Of a stretch of 64,000 nucleotides of DNA, positions 1 to 6,753 are shown in pieces; the stretch's first letter is position 1; the number at the start of each line of letters is the position of its first letter. The notes beneath the pieces are model-generated. The model ran no database searches. It had not been told where the DNA came from and worked only from the letters and a program-made list of their open reading frames with translations. The position numbers and the translations under genes are program-made. Location of the stretch: contig NZ_BJYA01000012.1 of assembly GCF_007991275.1 (NCBI RefSeq), forward strand, positions 1 through 64,000, given 5' to 3'. The stretch comes from Alkalibacillus haloalkaliphilus (GTDB lineage Bacteria > Bacillota > Bacilli > Bacillales > Alkalibacillaceae).

Positions 1-2
1 AG

Positions 3-1022
3 TATACATCAGGCTCAAGAGTAACCAGTTCAGAGACCTATGAAAGATATATGGAAATTAATTATGCGAGAGATATCCAAGATGTCTTAACGTACAATTA
101 TTCGAAGTATACGTTCATTAATGATAGTCCAGATCGTCAACTTGAAGAAGATACGATCGAGTTCAGGCTGGACGGCGAAGTAACATGGACCGATACTATT
201 ACAGCAGAAGAAATCGCAGAACAAAACGCGTCGTATTTGAATCGTAACTTCGCCATGCCGGGTGATATCGACCACCATACAACCACACCAATATGGGCAG
301 AAGCGTCTTATGATACCCTTCATGACACGGGGCATATGTCTACTGATGGTATGGTGAGAGACATTAGAAGACAAAATGCTGCTGAAGCGAAGCATCAAAG
401 TGTTTTGCAGATGGAAGGACAAAATAGGTCTGCTTTTGAATATGCACAATCACAACAAGATGCAGGCTCATCAGCGAGGGATGCAATATCCAATGCGGTA
501 TCTACAAGTCTTAATAGCTTCCAAGAAATGGGCGATGAACTTGCAGAATCAATTCAACCAGAACATGTTTCGTTAGGTGCTGACCTTACTCCTTATATAG
601 GGAATGCAAAGGGTGTTATAGAAGGAATCAGCGGAAAAGACTTAATCACGGAAGAAGAACTAGCCTGGTGGCAAAGGGCATTCGGATTTACAGGTCCAGT
701 CCTTAAATTAGGAGAAAAGGGAGTAGGGTTTTTCTTCCGTGGTGGTAAGGGAAATGTATCATTTACCTATGATAGTAAAATTGCTAAACAAATGAATAAT
801 AGAGGGTGGAACGATAATCTAATTCAAAATACTTTACAAAACCCTCATAGAACTCAAGTGACAAGAGATACAAGATATAGACCTGATGGTACAAGAAACA
901 ATGACCCTGCTACTGCTTATATTAGAGATGATGGAAGTTATGTGGTAAGGAACGATAGAACAGGAGATATAGTCCAAGTTAGTAAAAGAAATGACCCAAA
1001 TTGGGTACCTCCTTGGGATTAG
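3..1022 (+). CDS. Polymorphic toxin C-terminal part with colicin E5-like tRNase tip (5' partial)
   Basis: The reading frame is open from the window edge, so the gene starts upstream; the Met at 51 is probably internal. Numbering from that Met, residues 178-220 look like a pre-toxin linker (DLTPYIGNAKGVIEG, then WWQRAFGF). Residues 238-323 match what I recall of the colicin E5 ribonuclease domain: DSKIAKQ, NNRGW, NDPATAY, YVVRNDRTGDIVQVS and NDPNWV. Colicin E5 cuts the anticodon loop of queuosine-type tRNAs (Tyr, His, Asn, Asp). The Lys and Arg in SKIAKQMNNRGW fall where the E5 catalytic residues lie. RHS-repeat fragments downstream suggest the missing N-terminus is an RHS/YD (WapA-like) shell. 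Confidence is high for the nuclease tip and moderate for the shell type. Confidence 0.85.
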   Translation, partial: YTSGSRVTSSETYERYMEINYARDIQDVLTYNYSKYTFINDSPDRQLEEDTIEFRLDGEVTWTDTITAEEIAEQNASYLNRNFAMPGDIDHHTTTPIWAEASYDTLHDTGHMSTDGMVRDIRRQNAAEAKHQSVLQMEGQNRSAFEYAQSQQDAGSSARDAISNAVSTSLNSFQEMGDELAESIQPEHVSLGADLTPYIGNAKGVIEGISGKDLITEEELAWWQRAFGFTGPVLKLGEKGVGFFFRGGKGNVSFTYDSKIAKQMNNRGWNDNLIQNTLQNPHRTQVTRDTRYRPDGTRNNDPATAYIRDDGSYVVRNDRTGDIVQVSKRNDPNWVPPWD

Positions 1023-1040
1023 GATTAAGGTGGTGAGTAG

Positions 1041-1394
1041 ATGACAATAGAAGAAAACCTTTATGAAAAATATTCTAAAATAACTCATGTATCAGCAGGT
1101 GAATTGTATTTTGACAAAAATATTGCAGTTGATTTTATCGAGCAGTGTACCGAATTAGGTATTGCTATTATTGGAGTAGAGTTCTTCTACATTAAAAAAA
1201 ATGGAATTATTCCTGTTATTCCCCCAAACGGGATAGACACTAGTGATATACTTGAAGAAAATGTTGATTGGAAAGAAGTTTTAAAAAAATGCAATTCATT
1301 TGCTCATTCTGTAATTTTAAAAGAGTTTTCGAATAATAGTGACCAATATTGCATATTCATAACTTTTGATAAAGCTGAATGGAAAAAGAAGTGA
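1041..1394 (+). CDS. Probable immunity protein for the colicin E5-like toxin
   Basis: A 117-residue acidic soluble protein starts 18 bp after the toxin stop with a good RBS (aggtgg) before ATG. That position is where a cognate immunity gene sits. Two blocks resemble colicin E5 immunity protein as I recall it: AVDFIEQCTELGIAIIGVEF (residues ~30-49) and a C-terminal strand YCIFITF. The expected role is to bind the nuclease domain and block tRNA access in the cytoplasm. The family match rests on memory of short motifs, so the position is the stronger evidence. A rho-independent terminator follows directly. Confidence 0.65.
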   Translation: MTIEENLYEKYSKITHVSAGELYFDKNIAVDFIEQCTELGIAIIGVEFFYIKKNGIIPVIPPNGIDTSDILEENVDWKEVLKKCNSFAHSVILKEFSNNSDQYCIFITFDKAEWKKK

Positions 1395-1397
1395 TTC

Positions 1398-1437
1398 TAT
1401 ACCTTGATTGGCTCTATGCCTTTCAAGGTTTCTTTTT
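1398..1437 (+). terminator. Terminator repeat copy 1 after immunity gene
   Basis: ACCTTGA and TCAAGGT arms are followed by TTTCTTTTT. The whole block, including the loop, recurs at 3331-3368 and 5548-5587, so it is a duplicated junction unit as well as a terminator. Confidence 0.75.
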
Positions 1438-1530
1438 GACTTAATAGATGTTGAGTTAAAAAATATGGGTTATTGATTAGAGGGATTAACCGAAATCTGT
1501 CGAATCATCACTTAGTATAGAAGCGAGGTT

Positions 1531-1557
1531 TTATGATACATCAGGTCCAAGAGTAAT
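1531..1557 (+). repeat. Remnant of the toxin-core sequence
   Basis: This stretch carries ATACATCAGG, then TCAAGAGTAA, as at the left edge of the window (6-25) inside the toxin reading frame and again near 9346. It is a short decayed piece of the toxin-core coding sequence lying upstream of the next immunity-type gene. Confidence 0.55.
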
Positions 1558-1594
1558 AGTTTTAAGAAATTGGAGCCGACATTTGTAAGAGGGG

Positions 1595-2002
1595 ATGTTT
1601 AAAGTGAAGAAAATACTCATTGTAATAAGCATTTTTCTTTTAATATTAGTTATTATTTTAGGAATAAGGTTAATTACAAACCCATTAGTACAATCGGAAG
1701 AAGAAATAAGAGAAAATATGTTGAAAGAAACTCCTATGGGAACGCAAATGGAAGATGTTATTGAATTTTTAGAGGGTAACGAAGAATGGGAAATTAAATC
1801 GATAAGGTACGAAAATGGTTTTTATCATCAAGGAATAACCCCAAGGAGAGAAATTGGCGAGAAATCAATAAGGGTTCATATGGGTTACTATAGAGCTTTT
1901 TATAAGTTTTTTCTTAGAACTGATGTAAGTCTATATTACGGCTTTGATGAAAATGGAGAATTAATTGAAATTTGGGTACGGAAAATGATTGGTTCGCTTT
2001 AA
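1595..2002 (+). CDS. Small membrane-anchored protein, possible orphan immunity
   Basis: A 135-residue protein with a Lys-rich N-terminus and one hydrophobic segment at about residues 6-27, then a charged domain predicted outside the membrane (EIRENMLKETPMGTQ, later VSLYYGFDENGELIEIWV). The ORF start at 1595 is supported by GAGGGG upstream; the in-frame codon after three residues (GTG, then MKK-like) is an alternative. I do not recognise the family. Its place between immunity genes and after a toxin-core remnant suggests an immunity or accessory role. That is inference from context. Confidence 0.5.
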   Translation: MFKVKKILIVISIFLLILVIILGIRLITNPLVQSEEEIRENMLKETPMGTQMEDVIEFLEGNEEWEIKSIRYENGFYHQGITPRREIGEKSIRVHMGYYRAFYKFFLRTDVSLYYGFDENGELIEIWVRKMIGSL

Positions 2003-2097
2003 AATCATTTTATAACTACATGCAATACTATAATAGGACACTGACACTATTACAGTGGTAGTTATAGATTGGGAAAACATTCTTTAAGAACTGTACT

Positions 2098-2133
2098 GAG
2101 AAACACTAATTTATGTTGGTGTTTCTCAATTCT
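2098..2133 (+). terminator. Hairpin with GAGAAACAC arms
   Basis: GAGAAACAC (2098-2106) pairs with GTGTTTCTC (2119-2127), followed by a T-rich stretch. The right arm and the following leader recur before the paralogous gene at 3881 (TTGGTGTTTCTCAAT near 3841). The leader was therefore duplicated together with the gene. Confidence 0.55.
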
Positions 2134-2161
2134 TTATGTATTGAAAGGTAGTGACTTCTTT

Positions 2162-2458
2162 ATGATTAAGGAAAAGATTATCAATAATAGGAACCTGTAT
2201 ACTATCAGTTCATTATTAATAGCAATTCTTTCAATTTTATTGTGGTATAAGGGGATGAGCCTTACAACAGAAGTCTCTTATAAACCATACATTGAGTTAA
2301 GCGTAATTTTTTATTTTGTTCATATAATCTGTTTGATTAAAGCGGTTAGACTTAAAGAAAATAAAATATTGTTAATAATTAGTTTTATAACTAGTATTTA
2401 TAATTTATTGTTAGTTTTAATTATTTTATATGCTGTATTAATTAGCTTTAATTATTGA
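2162..2458 (+). CDS. Small three-TM membrane protein, paralogue family member A
   Basis: A 98-residue protein with three hydrophobic segments (about residues 12-28, 40-58 and 66-92) and a basic loop (KAVRLKENKI). ATG 2162 was chosen because it aligns with the start of the paralogue at 3881: both begin MIKEK and share a leader. Shared motifs with the proteins at 3502 and 3881 include HI-CLIKA and a run of small hydrophobic residues after a basic loop. No named family is recognised. In this immunity array, such proteins could neutralise membrane-active toxin tips or be accessory proteins (inference). Confidence 0.6.
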   Translation: MIKEKIINNRNLYTISSLLIAILSILLWYKGMSLTTEVSYKPYIELSVIFYFVHIICLIKAVRLKENKILLIISFITSIYNLLLVLIILYAVLISFNY

Positions 2459-2460
2459 GA

Positions 2461-2517
2461 GGCATTATGACCAAGACGCAGGTCTTATTGATATGCAGGG
2501 AAGGTTGAACGCTTCCT
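2461..2517 (+). pseudogene. Decayed RHS core fragment
   Basis: In frame, this intergenic stretch reads HYDQDAGLIDMQGRLN, which matches the RHS/YD core pattern YYDxxTGLxYLxARYYDP. No start or stop frames it as a gene. It is a remnant of a toxin shell, and evidence that the neighbouring gene arrived with, or replaced, an RHS tip. Confidence 0.7.
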
Positions 2518-2561
2518 CAAGAGATATTACATGTAATGCCTGTAGAAGAAAGGAGGATTTG

Positions 2562-2852
2562 ATGTGGAGTTTTGTGAAACACAATAAGATCATTTTGCTT
2601 TCAATTTTATTTGGTGTATTACCCTTCTTGATCCTTAGGTTATTAGTCAGATTTAATTATCAATTACCTGTTCCAACCTTCATTGACATCTTGTTAGATA
2701 CTTTAGTGTGGGTATCAGTTCCTTTGCAGTCAATTTTACTTATTTTAGGTTTTAGACGTAGGTCTAATAAAGTATTGTTATTTATAGCTTTATTGTTATT
2801 TCTATTTAACATGCTTCTAGTATTATCGCTTATGTCTTTAGGTTTTTATTAA
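2562..2852 (+). CDS. Small three-TM membrane protein, family member B
   Basis: A 96-residue protein. AAAGGAGGA ends 5 bp before ATG 2562, which overrides longer in-frame starts. Hydrophobic segments lie at about residues 9-27, 44-63 and 72-94, with a basic turn (GFRRRSNK) before the last one. The layout copies the proteins at 2162, 3502 and 3881, although identity is lower. It directly follows the decayed RHS core fragment. The family is not recognised; an immunity or accessory role is inferred only from context. Confidence 0.55.
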   Translation: MWSFVKHNKIILLSILFGVLPFLILRLLVRFNYQLPVPTFIDILLDTLVWVSVPLQSILLILGFRRRSNKVLLFIALLLFLFNMLLVLSLMSLGFY

Positions 2853-2972
2853 TAAATATCTTACGAATTGTTTAAGCAGTCAGGTTTTATTGCATTTCTT
2901 AATGAATATAAGTTGTAAAAAACTGATGTATACTTACTAGTTTTTTATTTATCATAAGTGGGGTGATATAAG

Positions 2973-3326
2973 TTGAACGCACAACAAATTCAACAGAAAA
3001 TAGAAGGTTATCATTATTGGGATGCACGGATGGTAAAATTAAGATCGGATTACTTTGGTTATGAAGTGAAGATAGTTTTTCAAGACACTGATGGCGAAGT
3101 AAAAATACATTTCTTGGGTTGTTCTAGAGTTTGTTTTACTACTAGTATTGAAGACAGACTACACCCTCTTAGAGAAATGAATTTATCACAAATACCTTAT
3201 TTTATACAAGATATTGATATAACCGAATATGAAAAATGTAATAAATCCTTATTTAATTGCAGGGTAACTGCCCCACCTTTAGATATTGAAATTGTTTGTA
3301 ATTCAATGCTGGTAAATAAAGAATAA
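2973..3326 (+). CDS. Putative soluble immunity-type protein
   Basis: A 117-residue soluble protein starting at TTG 2973 after GGGGTG. The N-terminal half (EGYHYWDARMVKLRSD, then KIVFQDTDGEVKIHFLGC) has the alternating strand pattern seen in Imm50-like proteins. That family call is tentative. It is followed by the second copy of the array terminator, as the colicin E5-type immunity gene is. The recurring terminator supports its being one cassette of the immunity array. Confidence 0.5.
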   Translation: MNAQQIQQKIEGYHYWDARMVKLRSDYFGYEVKIVFQDTDGEVKIHFLGCSRVCFTTSIEDRLHPLREMNLSQIPYFIQDIDITEYEKCNKSLFNCRVTAPPLDIEIVCNSMLVNKE

Positions 3327-3330
3327 GTAT

Positions 3331-3368
3331 TATACCTTGATTGGACCACTGCCTTTCAAGGTTTTTTT
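3331..3368 (+). terminator. Terminator repeat copy 2
   Basis: ACCTTGA/TCAAGGT stem followed by seven T. It is nearly identical to the copy at 1398, including the loop sequence TGCCTT. Confidence 0.75.
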
Positions 3369-3420
3369 GGAGGTTCCTTATGCCAAATGTAAAAATCGCG
3401 GTGGAGGAATTCACGTGAGA

Positions 3421-3429
3421 TTTGTCGAA
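3421..3429 (+). promoter_or_regulatory. Spo0A-box-like site
   Basis: TTTGTCGAA is a perfect match to the 0A-box consensus TTTGTCRAA. It lies 73 bp before the next start codon. Related sites occur at 1496-1504 (TCTGTCGAA) and 4806-4814 (TTTGTCGAA), each between a terminator or gene end and the next immunity-type gene. Function is inferred from the consensus alone. Confidence 0.4.
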
Positions 3430-3501
3430 TTGAGTTATTGATGAATTACTCACTAAAGAGTGTGATTTATAGTATTTATAAGAAAGCCAAGGAGGTAGAG
3501 T

Positions 3502-3795
3502 GTGAACCTTAAGGTTTATGTTAATAGAAAAAAATACAAGCAAAGTTTATTATCAACACTTCTTGGTCTTACATCGATAGGTTTTTATTTCTTTATGTGG
3601 GGAGTAGAAGGTTTTTTTACATTATTCTTCTTTCTTTATATTATATTTTATTTAGCGCATATAATTTTATTTATTAAAGCAATAAAATATCGTAATAACT
3701 TAATATTATTAGGTTTTAACACTATTGTTAGTATATTAAACCTCCCCTGTTTAGTAGTCATATTAGTCTTAATTTCTATAGGTATTAATAATTGA
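3502..3795 (+). CDS. Small three-TM membrane protein, family member C
   Basis: A 97-residue protein; AAGGAGGT precedes GTG 3502. A basic start (KVYVNRKKYK) is followed by three hydrophobic segments at about residues 15-32, 35-57 and 66-93. The block YLAHIILFIKAIKYRNNLIL aligns with FVHIICLIKAVRLKENKILL of the protein at 2162, which shows paralogy. Family and function are unknown; it is treated as part of the orphan immunity array. Confidence 0.6.
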   Translation: MNLKVYVNRKKYKQSLLSTLLGLTSIGFYFFMWGVEGFFTLFFFLYIIFYLAHIILFIKAIKYRNNLILLGFNTIVSILNLPCLVVILVLISIGINN

Positions 3796-3880
3796 TGATC
3801 AAAATAGAAATAGCAGGTTTGCAGGTCATATCACATCGGATTGGTGTTTCTCAATCGTTTAGTAAAGGCGGTAACTTATT

Positions 3881-4156
3881 ATGATAAAAGAAAAAGTTTT
3901 AAATCGCAGTTGCCTCTATGCAAGCTGCTCGCTATTATTATCAATTCTATCAATTTACTTTTGGTATAAATCAATGATGCTAACATCTGAGGTCTTTTAC
4001 AGGCCGGTCGAGCTAAGTGTAATATTATATCTTGTTCACATATTTTGTTTAGTTAAAGCGGTGAAATCAAAAGAAAATATCCTATTATTAATTATTAATT
4101 TTGTGATAAGTATATATAATTTGTTATTGATTTTAATTATCATCTATCTTTTTTAG
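3881..4156 (+). CDS. Small three-TM membrane protein, family member D
   Basis: A 91-residue protein that is the closest relative of the one at 2162. Shared blocks include MIKEK, LLSILSIYFWYK, LSVILYLVHIFCLVKAVKSK and ISIYNLLLILIIIY. The upstream 45 bp are also homologous (GGTGTTTCTCAAT to ATGAT), so gene and leader were duplicated as a unit. No named family is recognised. Confidence 0.6.
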   Translation: MIKEKVLNRSCLYASCSLLLSILSIYFWYKSMMLTSEVFYRPVELSVILYLVHIFCLVKAVKSKENILLLIINFVISIYNLLLILIIIYLF

Positions 4157-4264
4157 TAGGTTTAAAATATTGAAATGATTATAAATAGTTTATATTTATT
4201 TTTATTAACGGTGAGGTACTACAGTTGCTAAGAAATTAAATACGAGTATGAGAGAGGTGTTTAT

Positions 4265-4717
4265 TTGATTCACAACAGTGTAGTAAAAAAAGAAACTTTT
4301 AATGAGTTTAAGAACCAAAATGGAGTTTCTTTCATGAATCATGTAGCAAATCCCTGTAGTATAGAAGACTTTATAGCAGTAGCTAGTGTTTTATGCCCTG
4401 AAGTTATTGAAGTAAAAGGTTGTACCTTTATTTCGGACCTATATCAGAATAACATAGAAAGACTTGAGGAACAGTTTGAAAATGATAGAAAGAAAATTGA
4501 ACAATTTGTTAATACATGGTCTTTGGGTGACTTCTTTTTAGAGGCATATACTGAATCAGTAGAAAATGAAAAGCTTATTAATCAATTTGGTGAAACGCTA
4601 GTTTATTTTTGGAGTCGGAGGGTAAAAGAGCTTTTTCCTGAGAAAAATATTGTGGTAGAAATTGATGACGGTTTAATGGGAGAAAGTGGGTTGGCTATTA
4701 CGTTATATCAGATTTAA
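4265..4717 (+). CDS. Putative soluble immunity-type protein
   Basis: A 150-residue acidic protein starting at TTG 4265 with GAGAGGTG upstream. There is no signal peptide or TM segment. The middle (residues ~60-90) is helical and charged. The C-terminus (ELFPEKNIVVEIDDGLMGES) resembles the ends of some SUKH/Imm-type proteins but I cannot assign a family. It lies between membrane-protein family D and an RHS remnant, which supports an orphan immunity role. Confidence 0.45.
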   Translation: MIHNSVVKKETFNEFKNQNGVSFMNHVANPCSIEDFIAVASVLCPEVIEVKGCTFISDLYQNNIERLEEQFENDRKKIEQFVNTWSLGDFFLEAYTESVENEKLINQFGETLVYFWSRRVKELFPEKNIVVEIDDGLMGESGLAITLYQI

Positions 4718-4805
4718 TAATTACTTTATTGAATGGTAGTGAATATACAATCTAGAAGACTTGTCATTAGACGGGGCTTCCTTTCTTATAGGGACTCACA
4801 TGAAG

Positions 4806-4814
4806 TTTGTCGAA
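4806..4814 (+). promoter_or_regulatory. Spo0A-box-like site
   Basis: TTTGTCGAA is a perfect 0A-box match. It lies in a segment (GACTCACATGAAG before it) that resembles the segment before the box at 3421, so the site may have been copied with surrounding DNA. Confidence 0.4.
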
Positions 4815-4847
4815 AAGAGTTCCATTAATTAATTCTCTACGAACCAC

Positions 4848-4922
4848 CAATACGATGTTATGTCATCTGTTAGCGAGTTAACTGATCGCCATGGAGATAT
4901 CATTGAACGTTATCGATTAGAG
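4848..4922 (+). pseudogene. Decayed RHS/YD-repeat fragment
   Basis: In frame this reads QYDVMSSVSELTDRHGDI, then IERYRL. This is the RHS repeat signature YDxxGxVxxLTDxxGxxVxxYxY. It is too short to be a gene and ends just before the Imm26-like gene. It is direct evidence that an RHS toxin sequence was once present here. Confidence 0.75.
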
Positions 4923-4930
4923 GTGAGGTT

Positions 4931-5413
4931 ATGGATTTATTGATTAAAATGAAACCATCTAGAAAGAAGAGAAAAGCAGGGGAAGTCTTTGTACTTCAAC
5001 CAAAAGAAGGAATTTATTTTTATGGTAGGGTAATGAAGGTGAACATATCTATTCAAAGACCAGGTATGAGTGGCTGGAGTTTAGTGTATATATATCAGAA
5101 CCCAACGAATGAATTGAAGTTGCCTAATCATTTAGATAATCGAGAGCTACTAATTGCACCTAAAATTGTGAACAACCAAGGATGGTTAAAAGGTTATTTC
5201 TGTAGTATTGGCCATATCCCAGTTAAAGATGAAGACTATAAAAAAGATTATGGTTTTTGGGATATTGTTACAAAGCAGTATTTAGATGAGGAAGGTAAAC
5301 CTATAAGCTTTACACCTACTATTTATACTGATTTTGGTATTGGTAGTTATGGTTCGGTGGCATATGATATAAAGCAAGTAATTGACAAAAAGCCTAGCTT
5401 ATTGAATACATGA
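4931..5413 (+). CDS. Imm26-like immunity protein
   Basis: A 160-residue protein with a GAGGTGAGGTT RBS before ATG. The N-terminus AGEVFVLQPKEGIYFYGRVM has the pattern of Imm26 (GDVFxIPLxDGxYGxGRV), an immunity family linked to nuclease toxin tips in RHS and WXG systems. The gene follows an RHS repeat fragment, as expected for an orphan immunity cassette left after its toxin tip was replaced. Its cognate toxin is not in the window. Confidence 0.65.
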   Translation: MDLLIKMKPSRKKRKAGEVFVLQPKEGIYFYGRVMKVNISIQRPGMSGWSLVYIYQNPTNELKLPNHLDNRELLIAPKIVNNQGWLKGYFCSIGHIPVKDEDYKKDYGFWDIVTKQYLDEEGKPISFTPTIYTDFGIGSYGSVAYDIKQVIDKKPSLLNT

Positions 5414-5547
5414 TCTCCCATTCCAAATAGTATATAACTGATGAAGTAAATTATCTTTATAAGCTTTACATCAGAAATAGGTATTTAAAATGAAAAATTT
5501 AAGCTTGATGGACTCTAGTTCATAAAGCTATTCTATGACTTGTAAAA

Positions 5548-5587
5548 AGGACTTTGATCGGCTATATGCCTTTCAAGGTTCTTTTTT
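5548..5587 (+). terminator. Terminator repeat copy 3
   Basis: The block resembles the copies at 1398 and 3331 (TTTGATCGGCTATATGCCTTTCAAGGT plus TTCTTTTTT, left arm with one wobble change). It sits 135 bp after the Imm26-like gene. The rest of the 400-bp gap to 5810 holds an A/T-rich stretch and a weaker 0A-like site (AGTGTCGAA, 5717-5725). Confidence 0.6.
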
Positions 5588-5809
5588 GTGGAACCCCCCG
5601 TTCCGAACAATAACTTCCTCATCTTAATAAACTATAACTCTAATAACAAATCCTACCTAACAAATAATTAATAAAGGTAAGAAAAATTTTCCTGTGAGGG
5701 AGGAAATTTGTAGGAAAGTGTCGAAATGTTGTTTTGTAGAGATGAGTTGTAGTAACTAGAACCTTTATATTATGGATTATTAAAGTATAGAAAGAAAAGA
5801 GGGAGTAAG

Positions 5810-6727
5810 GTGGATCAAAATAATAGTTCAAATCATGATGATACTACTCAAGTAGATGAAGACACAAAAGTATATGATCGTCGTGCAATAGAGGAAGAGT
5901 TGGAAAAGAAACACGACGAATTAACATCTGATTACATCGGTCGAAACGATGAGTATTATAAAGATAAATTTAATAAATTTAAGCAAAAAGATACTAAGTT
6001 ATCTTTCAATTTCGTTGCTTTCTTTATTGACATCTATTGGTTAGTGTACCGTAAAATGTATGGTTTAGCTGCAGGGTTATATATTGGTTTTTATGCCTTT
6101 GGTATTATATTAATGTTTGTAACTGACCTAATGGGTCTGGGTCTGGCAAATGATACTATAATCTTTATAGTAGGAATTCCTTTTGTTCTTTCTAAAGTTT
6201 TATTAGGTATGTTTGGTAATTATTTATACATGAAAAAGGTTGAGAAAAATATCTCATTAATTACCCGCTATACTGCTGAAGAAAAAGAACAACATAAAAA
6301 AGCCAGAACTAAAGGTGGTACGTCAATTATAGCAATCTTTATTACATTTATTATACTCTTTACATTTAATGGAACAATGGCATTCATAGGAGAAAATTCA
6401 GATGGCACTTTTGACTTTGAAAGTATGTCAGCTATCGAAATTGTACAAGTTACAACCGTTTCAGAAACGGATACAACACCTCTAGAACATGCACTAGACA
6501 ATCAGTTTGATCAAAGTGACTGGGAGTCTTACCCTTTTGACGATGAGTGGGTGGAAGTCGTGTATACTGGTACCGGTTGGGACCAAGAAGATCATGTTGA
6601 TGAAGTGGAAATTATATTTGATGTAAATACCGAAACGTATGAAGTTTGGTACTACCAGATTTCGCTTGATGGCACGCCATTAGCTCAAGAAGAACTAGAA
6701 CATATGTATTTTGAAATCTTTAATTAA
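5810..6727 (+). CDS. DUF2628-like membrane protein with extracellular C-terminal domain
   Basis: A 305-residue protein starting at GTG after GAGGGAG. The acidic N-terminus ends in a stretch (YYKDKFNKFKQKDTKLSFN) like the DUF2628 entry motif, then membrane segments at about residues 68-85, 90-107, 117-135 and 170-190. The C-terminal ~110 residues are acidic and probably outside the cell. A paralogue with the same architecture lies at 11496-12359 (SFNFVAFFIDIYWLVYRKMYG versus SWNFAAFLFGVMWLAYRKMYR). Function unknown. Confidence 0.65.
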   Translation: MDQNNSSNHDDTTQVDEDTKVYDRRAIEEELEKKHDELTSDYIGRNDEYYKDKFNKFKQKDTKLSFNFVAFFIDIYWLVYRKMYGLAAGLYIGFYAFGIILMFVTDLMGLGLANDTIIFIVGIPFVLSKVLLGMFGNYLYMKKVEKNISLITRYTAEEKEQHKKARTKGGTSIIAIFITFIILFTFNGTMAFIGENSDGTFDFESMSAIEIVQVTTVSETDTTPLEHALDNQFDQSDWESYPFDDEWVEVVYTGTGWDQEDHVDEVEIIFDVNTETYEVWYYQISLDGTPLAQEELEHMYFEIFN

Positions 6728-6753
6728 TTTTATATTGTTTTAGAGGGTGGGTT

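Noticed and set aside
2493-2561. N-terminal extension of the small membrane protein at 2562
   Set aside because: The stretch is an RHS core fragment in another frame and the RBS lies just before 2562.
3253-3543. 96-residue minus-strand ORF in the immunity array
   Set aside because: It spans a terminator and two plus-strand gene ends; no RBS is seen.
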